DNA of 10,105 bases from Chromatiales bacterium (GTDB lineage Bacteria; Pseudomonadota; Gammaproteobacteria; JACCYU01), in NCBI GenBank assembly GCA_031177845.1, contig JAPSGG010000023.1, forward strand, positions 1 to 10,105. The letters are read 5' to 3'. Below are positions 1-5,793 of this stretch, in pieces. Position 1 is the first letter of the stretch, and each line of letters begins with the position of its first letter. The notes under the pieces are model-generated. The model searched no databases and had not been told where the DNA came from. It was given only the letters and a program-made list of their open reading frames with translations. The translations under genes and the position numbers were made by a program.

Positions 1-229
1 CCCCTGGGGGTGGGGGGTCTTGTGGGATGTAGCGCCACGCAAAGCCAGTTCTTACTACCTACCCGAGTCTGTTGAAGCCTCGGTGCAGCTCGTGGTCACA
101 TTAGGGTGCGTCTTCCCGAACGAGCGCCAGATACGGCGCCACAAGGACCCACTCTTTGTCGGGGGCGTCGCTTGGGCAACATTTTCGATTCGGCTTCTGC
201 GCATGGATCGCCTCCGAGCTAGAGTTCAT
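1..229 (-). pseudogene. Decayed N-terminal part of an IS5-group (DUF4096-type) transposase, cut by the window start
   Basis: Reading the minus strand from an ATG at 229-227 gives a frame whose residues match the start of IS5-group transposases. It has a CCPSD-like motif, then KEWVLVAPYLALVREDAP, then after a stop DHELHRGFNRLG, a second stop, and VVRTGFAWRYIPQD. In intact relatives (family knowledge) this reads roughly as a YPSD..EWA.VAPYL..MREDAPQR.HELR..FN.LRY.VRTG..WR..PHDLPPW domain. Two in-frame stops, TAA at 103-101 and TAG at 61-59, break it, so it cannot make a full transposase. The frame decays into a GC-rich run at the window edge and the rest lies outside. The sequence just upstream of the ATG on the minus strand (about 238-224) may be the element's terminal repeat, but the partner end is not in view. 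The family call is made by memory of the motif, without a search. Confidence 0.72.
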
Positions 230-241
230 AACGCGCTCTAG
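219..241. repeat. Small perfect inverted repeat (6-bp arms) at the presumed IS end
   Basis: CTAGAG at 219-224 and CTCTAG at 236-241 are perfect reverse complements separated by 11 nt. The right arm overlaps the first bases of the larger hairpin that starts at 238. It sits where the outer end of the IS5-group element should be, so it may be part of the terminal sequence or a junction scar. Six-base arms also occur by chance. Confidence 0.35.
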
Positions 242-325
242 GGCGAGTCGGCGCGGGCCAGGATCTCCTGGAGCCTCGCTTGCAGCGCCTGTGCGGCCTG
301 CTCGGGGGCGACGTTCCCGGCGAGG
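238..325 (-). pseudogene. C-terminal coding remnant of an unidentified protein (minus strand), ending at TAG 240-238
   Basis: On the minus strand from about 325 to 238 there is an open frame reading LAGNVAPEQAAQALQARL and then QEILARADSP before a TAG stop. The Ala/Gln/Leu-rich amphipathic helix and clean stop look like a real protein end, not random sequence. The pattern of a Pro-Glu pair followed by an alanine-rich helix and Glu-Ile-Leu resembles the C-termini of family 1 extracellular solute-binding proteins of ABC transporters. It is too short to establish that, and a transposase end is an alternative. Its upstream part is lost because the frame runs into the second inverted-repeat arm. 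The call that it was coding is moderately likely; the family is a guess. Confidence 0.35.
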
Positions 326-365
326 GAGGCTCCAGGAGATCCTGGCCCGCGCAGACTCGCCCTAG
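238..365. repeat. Long inverted repeat: 40-bp arms, 48-nt spacer
   Basis: Positions 238-277 and 326-365 are reverse complements with one mismatch in 40 positions. They could form a very stable hairpin or cruciform around a 48-nt spacer (278-325). Both arms begin at the outside with CTAGGGCGAGTC or its complement. Read outward, each arm encodes the same peptide end (LQEILARADSP then TAG), on the minus strand for the left copy and the plus strand for the right copy. The single mismatch is synonymous in that frame (GCC versus GCA for Ala). This looks like an inverted duplication of a gene's 3' end at a recombination or transposition junction. The left arm touches the IS remnant, and the right arm ends exactly where the truncated sulfotransferase frame opens. 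It is far longer than a normal transcription terminator and has no T-tract. Confidence 0.85.
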
Positions 366-869
366 AAGCGCAGCCGAAAAGCCCTATTGAAGCTAGCCTT
401 GAGTATCACCGTGCTCCGCAACCCGGTAGATCGCCTTCTTTCCCATTATAGAAACCTTCTATGGGTGCGGGACGATCCCCGAGGACGTATTGAAGAGAAG
501 CCTTTCGTGAAATACCTGGAGGAAAAGGAGATGATGTGGCTCGGTGGCTCGTTCGCAGATTTTCTTGAACGGACACCGCGCGCCCATGTGCTGCGACAGC
601 TCTATATGTTCTCTGAAAGTTATGATGTCGAAGAAGCCGCCGAGCGTATCCTAGGGTGTTCCGCGGTCTGCTTCACGGAGACATTTGGTTGCGATCTGCA
701 ACGCCTCGCGCGGCGTCTTGATCTTCCGCTGAAAGGGAGTCATGAGCGTCGCTCGGTTGTCAAAGTGAAACCTTCGGCTACCGAATTGGCGCTGGCTCGC
801 GAGATGCTTGCGCCGGAATTCGTGCTCTTGGAGCGGGTGCGGCGCTGCTTGAGCGATTCGCCCACTTGA
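366..869 (+). pseudogene. 5'-truncated sulfotransferase (PAPS-dependent, sulfotransferase family)
   Basis: The frame opens at 366, directly after the hairpin's in-frame TAG (363-365), and runs to TGA at 867-869. There is no ATG near the front: the first start-like codon is TTG at 387, with no ribosome binding site. Near the front is TVLRNPVDRLLSHYR, which fits the 3'-phosphate-binding motif of sulfotransferases (Arg, then Ser-x-Tyr). Further on, a stretch around residues 90-115 counted from 387 (CFTETFGCDLQRLARRL) resembles the late region of family 2 type sulfotransferases. These enzymes normally begin with a PAPS 5'-phosphosulfate loop (KTGTTSL-like) some tens of residues before the Arg motif, and here that part is absent. 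About 168 codons remain, against roughly 250-300 in usual family members. The loss coincides with the hairpin junction, so the gene was probably cut by that rearrangement and is inactive. It may once have sulfated the local polysaccharide. Confidence 0.7.
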
Positions 870-872
870 TTC

Positions 873-895
873 GCGCATCCCCTGATTGGATGTGC
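873..895 (+). terminator. Stem-loop just after the sulfotransferase stop, possible terminator without T-tract
   Basis: GCGCATCC (873-880) pairs with GGATGTGC (888-895), giving an 8-bp stem with one G-U pair and a 7-nt loop, starting 4 nt after the TGA. No run of T follows, so it does not qualify as a standard intrinsic terminator. It may be a decayed one or may only stabilise the 3' end. The rest of the gap up to 1018 shows no coding evidence. Confidence 0.28.
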
Positions 896-1018
896 CTCAG
901 CACCGCATTGCTCATGGCAAAAGTTGGCATAATCCATGCCTATTTGTATGCGTGTGGCCCTAGGCATCACCCGGAATAAACTTAAAGCGAGGTGTACAGA
1001 TAAGCTGGTCCAGATAAA

Positions 1019-1933
1019 ATGCCTCCAATTTATTTTAGTATCATAATCCCGACTTACAACCGCGCCCACCTGATTGAGCGCGCACTTGAATCTGTGTACC
1101 GCCAGACATTGGCCGACTACGAGATCGTTGTGGTCGACGATGCTTCGACGGACGATACTCAGGCGGTGCTCGCGCCCCACACAAGCCGGTTGCATATCGT
1201 GCGTAATCCCAACCGACGGGGGCCCGGCGTGGCGCGCAATGTTGGTCTGCGCGAGGCACGCGGGCGATATGCGGTGTTTCTCGATAGCGACGACCTGCTC
1301 CTCCCCTGGGCGCTTGCTACTTATAAGGAGGTTATTGAGCGCTTTGATAATCCTGCACTGGTTGTGGCGAATTTTCGAAAGTTTCGCGACGAGAGCGAGC
1401 TTGCGCACCTGAGCGATAGACCGCTAGCGGCGCAAGCATGGGATGACTATCTTCAGTCCGCCTCCGCGAGATATAAAATCCTCATGGCGTTCACCATGCG
1501 GATGGATATCCTGTGCGATGGCGGTGGTTTTAGTGAACAGAACATCTGTTCCGAGGGACATGACCTGCTTTTACGCATCGGTACGGCCAAGGGTTTTGTC
1601 TATATGACGGAACCGGCCATTTACGGATATCGGCAGCACTCCTTCAGCCAAAGTAGAGATATCACACCGCTCTATTCTGGCGCGCGCCTGATGCTGGCAA
1701 ACGAGCGGCGTGGGATCTATCCAGGCGGCAGGGAGCGGCGCAATGAGCGCTCGATCCTTTTGGGAAGAATGCTTAAGTATTCCGTTGAACGCTGCGTTGA
1801 GCACGGCGGCCTGTGGCGCGGCTTCGAACTCTATCTGAGAGGACTACCATACTATATAAGAACGGGATACTGGCCCCGAAACAAGCGGCCTTTAGCCTTC
1901 ATGAAGTATTCGCTGCGTCAGCTTAGACGCTAA
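1019..1933 (+). CDS. Family 2 glycosyltransferase (GT-A fold)
   Basis: This 304-residue cytoplasmic enzyme probably transfers a sugar from a nucleotide-sugar donor to the growing polysaccharide repeat unit. It opens with the classic GT2 nucleotide-binding start: FSIIIPTYNRA at about residues 6-16, EIVVVDDASTDDT at 35-47, and the metal-binding DxD block FLDSDD at 87-92. A GPGVARNVGL segment (residues 68-77), typical of the family, precedes the DxD. The rest (about 100-304) is a variable acceptor region with no predicted membrane helices. The ATG at 1019 puts the first strand at the normal distance from the N-terminus. No good Shine-Dalgarno precedes it: a GCGAGG is about 25 nt upstream, too far away. 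Length and motifs are complete. Donor and acceptor cannot be read from sequence. It follows the broken sulfotransferase after 149 nt and precedes the deacetylase after 214 nt that hold a repeat copy. Confidence 0.9.
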   Translation: MPPIYFSIIIPTYNRAHLIERALESVYRQTLADYEIVVVDDASTDDTQAVLAPHTSRLHIVRNPNRRGPGVARNVGLREARGRYAVFLDSDDLLLPWALATYKEVIERFDNPALVVANFRKFRDESELAHLSDRPLAAQAWDDYLQSASARYKILMAFTMRMDILCDGGGFSEQNICSEGHDLLLRIGTAKGFVYMTEPAIYGYRQHSFSQSRDITPLYSGARLMLANERRGIYPGGRERRNERSILLGRMLKYSVERCVEHGGLWRGFELYLRGLPYYIRTGYWPRNKRPLAFMKYSLRQLRR

Positions 1934-1965
1934 GCAGTCCACGCCTTTATGCTATCCTGCCGACC

Positions 1966-2045
1966 GTTAAGGCAATCGCACGCGTTCCCTCGTCTGCCAG
2001 GATCTTGTGCGCGAGACCGATGCTGTGCCAAGAACAACAACATTG
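1966..2045 (+). repeat. 80-bp dispersed repeat, copy 1 (inverted partner at 5329-5408)
   Basis: This 80-bp stretch from GTTAAGGC to AACAACATTG recurs in reverse orientation at 5329-5408 with 76 of 80 positions identical. All four differences are transitions and there are no gaps. It lies 32 nt after the stop of the first glycosyltransferase and upstream of the deacetylase. The similarity stops sharply at both ends. A short frame crosses it, but nothing recognisable is encoded, and the same frame does not continue in the other copy. It may be a mobile or recombinogenic intergenic repeat, or a fragment of a gene once present in both places. Confidence 0.9.
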
Positions 2046-2147
2046 CGGCGGGCGGTCAGGGCCCGTTCTTAGGGCACCGGTACGACGAAGACCTTGATCT
2101 CGATGTCAGCGCGCCGGCGGTTTCTTCCCTCACCATGGTTGATACAG

Positions 2148-2864
2148 ATGAACCTGCTGTCTTCTAGGATTGGGCGTAAACTTCTGGGAACTGTTACGCA
2201 TGTTGTGACGAGCGAACCGCTCGTCGCTCTGACTTTCGATGACGGGCCTCATCCGGAATATACGCCGCGCCTGCTCGACATCCTCGAGCGCCATAGCGCT
2301 CGCGCAACATTCTTCGTGGTCGGAGAGGCCGCCGAGCGGCAGCCCAAACTCATAGAACGCATGGCGCGAAGCGGGCATACGATCGGAAATCACACCTGGG
2401 ATCATCCGTCGATGCCATTGCTCAGTGGTGCTCAACGCCGTGCGCAGGTCCGTCGGTGCGGCCGAGCCATCCCGCCTCAGGGGATTAAGCTGTTTCGCCC
2501 CCCGCATGGCCATCAAAATCTCGCGTCGCGGCTCGATGTGCTGTTGTTGGGTTATCAGGTTATCGCTTGGAACATAAGCGCAAGCGACTGGCTTGATTAC
2601 GATCGCGATCAGTTGCTCGAGCGCGTACTGCCCAAAGTCGCGCCCGGCTGCATCGTGTTGTTCCACGACGCGCTTTACAAATTCATCGAAGAAAGGTACA
2701 GAGATCGAAGGCCCACATTGCAAGCGGTCGATGCGCTCTTGACTCGATTAAAGGATCAATATCGTTTTGTTACCGTTCCTGAACTACTCAAGCGCGGTCG
2801 CCCGCGACTGCGGCCTTGGTACAAGGAAGCCGACAAGGACTGGGTGGGCAAGCTCAAAGGCTAG
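2148..2864 (+). CDS. NodB-type polysaccharide deacetylase (carbohydrate esterase family 4)
   Basis: This gene probably encodes a metal-dependent N- or O-deacetylase acting on the locus polysaccharide or its lipid-linked intermediate. All five CE4 motifs are visible, numbering from the ATG at 2148: TFDDGP at 29-34 (catalytic base and metal Asp), H82-x3-H86 in NHTWDH (metal ligands), RPPHG at 117-121, the Asp-Trp of SASDWLDY at 147-148, and LFHDA with the C-terminal His173. The enzyme should therefore be active. Length is about 238 residues, a bare NodB domain with no signal peptide or transmembrane helix, suggesting cytoplasmic action on a precursor. An in-frame ATG at 2103 and a TTG at 2094 are upstream alternatives. 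I chose 2148 because the fold then starts about 25 residues in and the upstream residues look non-conserved; no start has a convincing ribosome site. A GT2 gene follows after 27 nt, so the two are probably co-transcribed. Confidence 0.9.
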   Translation: MNLLSSRIGRKLLGTVTHVVTSEPLVALTFDDGPHPEYTPRLLDILERHSARATFFVVGEAAERQPKLIERMARSGHTIGNHTWDHPSMPLLSGAQRRAQVRRCGRAIPPQGIKLFRPPHGHQNLASRLDVLLLGYQVIAWNISASDWLDYDRDQLLERVLPKVAPGCIVLFHDALYKFIEERYRDRRPTLQAVDALLTRLKDQYRFVTVPELLKRGRPRLRPWYKEADKDWVGKLKG

Positions 2865-2891
2865 CCGGATAAGAGTACGTTTAGAAAGGAC

Positions 2892-3755
2892 GTGACACTG
2901 AGTGTCGTCATACCGTGTTACAACGCCGCCAAGACAATTGGAGAGCAGCTCGACGCGCTTGCTGATCAGCATTGGTCTGGGGCTTGGGAGATCATCGTCG
3001 CAAACAATCGGTCTACGGATGCCTCCGTGGCTGTTGTCGAGCGATACCAGAAATGGCTATCAAATCTGCGAATCGTTGATGCATCTGCTCGGCAGGGACA
3101 GCCCTACGCCCTCAATACAGGCGCTCGGGCAGCAGTAGGTGAATCGCTAGTATTCTGTGACGCGGATGACGTCGTGGGCGCAGGATGGCTAGCGGCGATG
3201 GGCGACGCCCTTGCTAAACACGAATTTGTCGCCGGGCGGTTTGATACTGAAAGGCTCAATGTACCTTGGATTCATCAGAGCCGCGCCAATATCCAGAAAG
3301 ACGGGCTTAGTCAGTACCGGTACCCTCCTTATCTTCCGCATTCTGGTGGCGGCGCCATTGGAGTTAGACGCGCGCTACATCAGATTGTGGGCGGCTTCGA
3401 TGAGTCCCTACCCATTCTTCACGACACCGACTTCTGCTGGCGCCTCCAACTTGCCGGTGTAACGCTCCACTTCGTCCCCGAAGCGGTCGTGCACGTGCGC
3501 TATCGTGACTCCTTGCGCGATATCTATCGGCAGGCTCGAAATTACGCCGAGTACAATGTGCTCCTTTATAAGCGCTACCGCGCCCTGGGCATGCCCCAAC
3601 TAACCTTGGCCACCAGCGTGGACGCTTGGCGAAAGTGTGCGCGCAAACTGCGGCGTATTCGTAGCCGTGAGGATCTAGGGCGTTCGGTCTGGGATCTAGG
3701 TTGGCGGATAGGACGATTGCAGGGTTCGATAAAGCACCGAGTGTTGGCGCTCTGA
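2892..3755 (+). CDS. Family 2 glycosyltransferase
   Basis: This is a 287-residue GT-A glycosyltransferase. LSVVIPCYNAA is at residues 3-13, EIIVANNRSTDAS at 33-45, the DxD metal site CDADD at 89-93, and a late acceptor/catalytic block with GGFDESL at 167-173 and HDTDFCWRLQLAG at 177-189. The last block is typical of GT2 enzymes that use an Asp just before the FCWR helix as base; here the residue before it is His where Glu or Asp is common. The start is a GTG at 2892. A strong AGAAAGGA lies at 2883-2890, only 1 nt from that GTG, which is too close. A CTG at 2898 would have a 7-nt spacer and lose only two residues, so the true start is uncertain by two codons. It is probably in one transcript with the deacetylase 27 nt upstream. 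It ends the plus-strand block and faces the SGNH gene tail to tail across 192 nt. Confidence 0.9.
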   Translation: MTLSVVIPCYNAAKTIGEQLDALADQHWSGAWEIIVANNRSTDASVAVVERYQKWLSNLRIVDASARQGQPYALNTGARAAVGESLVFCDADDVVGAGWLAAMGDALAKHEFVAGRFDTERLNVPWIHQSRANIQKDGLSQYRYPPYLPHSGGGAIGVRRALHQIVGGFDESLPILHDTDFCWRLQLAGVTLHFVPEAVVHVRYRDSLRDIYRQARNYAEYNVLLYKRYRALGMPQLTLATSVDAWRKCARKLRRIRSREDLGRSVWDLGWRIGRLQGSIKHRVLAL

Positions 3756-3850
3756 GCCCTTTCAAAGCCGCCTGTCGAGCATCTTCTCCCGAAGCATTCC
3801 TGCGGCAGACAGCGCTACGCGGTAGACATCGCACTACACTACTCTTATGA

Positions 3851-3865
3851 CACGGGGAGCCCGTG
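3851..3865. terminator. GC-rich stem-loop in the convergent intergenic region, weak terminator candidate
   Basis: CACGGG (3851-3856) and CCCGTG (3860-3865) form a perfect 6-bp stem with a GAG loop between two convergent genes, where a bidirectional terminator would be expected. Neither strand has a T-run after the stem, so the evidence is position and symmetry only. A weaker ATCGG/CCGAT pair around an A-rich loop lies at 3878-3899. Confidence 0.25.
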
Positions 3866-3947
3866 CGTGGCCGCACAATCGGTAAAAGAAAAAGCCGATA
3901 GCTCCCTAAAGCTTGTTGTCAGACTTATTCTGGTCCGGAACAGCGAC

Positions 3948-5132
3948 TTAATTACACTTCGGTAACCTGCCGGAACTCTCAATGCTCCCTAGCCAGGTGG
4001 TCGCCATCTTTTCATAGCCATCCTCATCGGGATGTATAAACCCGCCTTCCTGTTTAGTCATATCACATGATGCGCTATCCGGATTCTCGCAGGCGTAGTT
4101 AAGCGCGTTGTGCTGATCGACGACAATGATGTCATCAGTAGATCGACCTTCCACCATATTCACCAACGCAGTGTTGAAGGCATCAACACGGGGATTGGGA
4201 AACGATCCGGCGTCTGGATTGCTCCGATCGATAATCTGGGCCAGGAATACCGTCACCGGTGTGTTGTTATCGCGCTCCCACTGATCGATCTCATCTAGAA
4301 TTTGCCCTACCTGCGCCGCGCGTGTAACGGCATCGATGCCATCCGTGTTGATGTTGTTAGTGCCAATGTGCAGCAGCACCACATCGGCAGGGTTTAGATT
4401 TAAGTACAATCGGATATTGTCGGCAATATCTTCAGCAGTAGCGCCGGGATGACCCTCATGATCGGGATCATCGATGGGCGGAGTGGCAGCTTCACCGCTC
4501 GATCGGCTCCCAACGAAATCGATCATGAACCCACTGGCGGTAAGATCCTTGAACAGTTTCCTGCGATAGCCTACTCGCTGTTCCTCGGGTGGCGTGCCCT
4601 TGCCAAGGGTGCCATCGGTAATTGAATCGCCCAATGGCATGATCGCCGGATTGACAATGATAGTCTCGATGGCGATCGCAAAGCTCTCGGGATCGTCCAC
4701 GCGAAACTCGAAGCTGTCCGTACCGCGCGGTCCGGAACTGTTTGGAATGTAGCGGAATTCCCCGGTAGTGACATCCAGCAATTCCACCATTCCCTTCGCG
4801 GTTTGGATCGGGCCGGTGACTCGCGGAACGTTTGGATCGAGGCTGAAGGTCAACTCGCTGGAGCTGTTGTCTCTGTCGAAGGCCTCTAGAAAACCCGCGA
4901 GCTGGTTTCCTTGAGGCGTGGTAGAGCAATGTGCTACCGGCACCGGTTTCGAGTTCGCGCCGTTATCGTCATTGCCATTACCGCCGCTACCGCCTCCGCA
5001 GCCCGCCAGTATGATCAGTAGCATCCCGCCACAGGGGAGCCGAGCGGAACGGTCCCTGCTAGACCGCCGCCGAAAGCAGTAGCTAATCGTTGAACTACGG
5101 TTGTTTAAAAGCAACATGGATGTCGTAGACAT
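3948..5132 (-). CDS. Secreted lipoprotein with a cadherin-like/Ig-like domain and an SGNH (GDSL) esterase domain
   Basis: This is a 394-residue predicted lipoprotein, probably an esterase of polysaccharide acyl groups outside the cytoplasmic membrane. The start is supported by AGGGGA on the minus strand (5145-5140), 7 nt before the ATG. A long basic N-region (FRRRSSRDRSAR) is followed by a short hydrophobic stretch and the lipobox LAGC with Cys45, then a Gly/Asn-rich linker to about residue 62. Residues 80-150 show the tandem Ig/cadherin-like pattern: AFDRD, LTFSLDP, a T-G-x-F-x-Y-x-P strand at 123-130, and GTDSFEFRVDD. The SGNH domain covers about 163-385: block I PLGDSITDG with Ser170, block II HEGHPGATAEDI at 225-236, block III GTNN at 257-260, and the final FIHPDEDGY with His367. 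The Asp usually three residues before the His is Gly364. Blocks I-III resemble carbohydrate esterase family 3 acetylesterases. Cys69, Cys348, Cys356 and Cys393 could form disulfides. It is the only intact minus-strand gene. Confidence 0.88.
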   Translation of the reverse strand: MSTTSMLLLNNRSSTISYCFRRRSSRDRSARLPCGGMLLIILAGCGGGSGGNGNDDNGANSKPVPVAHCSTTPQGNQLAGFLEAFDRDNSSSELTFSLDPNVPRVTGPIQTAKGMVELLDVTTGEFRYIPNSSGPRGTDSFEFRVDDPESFAIAIETIIVNPAIMPLGDSITDGTLGKGTPPEEQRVGYRRKLFKDLTASGFMIDFVGSRSSGEAATPPIDDPDHEGHPGATAEDIADNIRLYLNLNPADVVLLHIGTNNINTDGIDAVTRAAQVGQILDEIDQWERDNNTPVTVFLAQIIDRSNPDAGSFPNPRVDAFNTALVNMVEGRSTDDIIVVDQHNALNYACENPDSASCDMTKQEGGFIHPDEDGYEKMATTWLGSIESSGRLPKCN

Positions 5133-5139
5133 CGATTGG

Positions 5140-5145
5140 TCCCCT
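5140..5145 (-). promoter_or_regulatory. Ribosome binding site that fixes the SGNH lipoprotein start
   Basis: AGGGGA on the minus strand stands 7 nt before the ATG at 5132-5130. It favours the long N-terminus with 44 residues before the lipobox Cys over the internal Met37, which would leave almost no basic N-region. Confidence 0.6.
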
Positions 5146-5328
5146 ATGTGCGAGGCTGCACTCGTTTATCTTGTATCTTGATCCCTGGCCATTGCTGGTG
5201 TGCAGGGCATCGTTCCATCTGTTCAGTTAGTCAACGCGCGTGGTATGCGTAGCCGTTGAATGGTACGATTTCGCGCCGGAGGGAACAGTCGCCTCCGAAA
5301 ACGCGGTCTCTTGAATGAAGTACTTGAT

Positions 5329-5408
5329 CAATGTTGTTGTTCTTGGCACAGCATCGGTCCCGCGCACAAGATCCTGACAGACGAGGGAACGCGTGCAATC
5401 GCCTTAAC
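5329..5408 (-). repeat. 80-bp dispersed repeat, copy 2 (inverted partner at 1966-2045)
   Basis: This is the reverse complement of 1966-2045 with four transitions and no gaps. The GTTAAGGC ends of both copies point outward and the AACAACATTG ends point inward, so the pair is arranged like terminal inverted repeats of a 3.44-kb segment (1966-5408). No target-site duplication is visible outside the two copies. It lies in the gene-free stretch upstream of the SGNH lipoprotein. Confidence 0.9.
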
Positions 5409-5793
5409 CGTAAGCCCAATTATTGTCGGATCCGCGGTCTTCGCCGGGCAATATTCTTAACATTCCATGCTATATCGTGCCAGTAGCGGGGCGTCCAGGC
5501 TGTGTTAACGTTCACGAACCCCTGAGATTTACTGATGCTTCCGGACAGAGCCCGCTTAACTCAGCGGATCGCACCGCATCCTCACACTCGGGTAGCAAGC
5601 ACGAATTTTATTAAGCCTGTTGCGATCTTAACATGATCCGCGTCTTAATAAATCGACCTCTAACTGTGGAAGTACCGCCCTCGAACGACAAGGGCCCTCC
5701 AAATACGCACGTCCGCCACCAGCGGAGCCTCTGCTTCGAGCCGCTTTATTCGAGGTACTCGATGATGACGAGTAAGCAATACACAGGAACATT

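Larger units (their letters stand above)
5133..5793. other. Gene-free stretch between divergent SGNH and acyltransferase genes, containing repeat copy 2
   Basis: This is 661 nt with no convincing gene. Short open frames here have no recognisable motif, no ribosome site and no family-like composition. It holds the start-proximal sequence of the SGNH gene at its left end, the second copy of the 80-bp repeat at 5329-5408, and AT-richer sequence around 5600-5655. The promoters of both divergent genes should lie here, but no clear -35/-10 pair can be chosen by eye. Its length and lack of coding suggest eroded sequence or a junction between separately acquired segments. Confidence 0.6.

Noticed and set aside
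238..365. Integron attC site as explanation of the hairpin
   Set aside because: No GTTRRRY/RYYYAAC core pair at the ends, and the arms are nearly perfect, unlike the imperfect attC palindromes.
924..952. TTGGCA, 17-nt spacer, TATGCG as a promoter for the glycosyltransferase at 1019
   Set aside because: The -10 matches only half the consensus and there is no supporting spacing to a start or regulator site; such pairs occur often by chance.
740..1408. 222-codon minus-strand open frame spanning the sulfotransferase end and the first glycosyltransferase
   Set aside because: It runs antisense to strong family motifs in the plus frame, and its product resembles no known domain.
2130..2723. 197-codon minus-strand open frame
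   Set aside because: It is a shadow of the polysaccharide deacetylase, whose five conserved motifs are on the plus strand.
3364..3876. 170-codon minus-strand open frame over the end of the second family 2 glycosyltransferase
   Set aside because: It is Arg/Gly/Ala-rich with no motif and lies opposite the glycosyltransferase's conserved C-terminal block.
5231..5460. Short open frames crossing repeat copy 2 on both strands
   Set aside because: The shared peptide with copy 1 simply reflects the DNA repeat; the frames diverge at once outside it and lack ribosome sites.
5619..5650. TTGCGA with TTAATA as a promoter for the acyltransferase
   Set aside because: The spacing of about 19 nt and weak -35 are poor, and the site is about 150 nt from the start codon.
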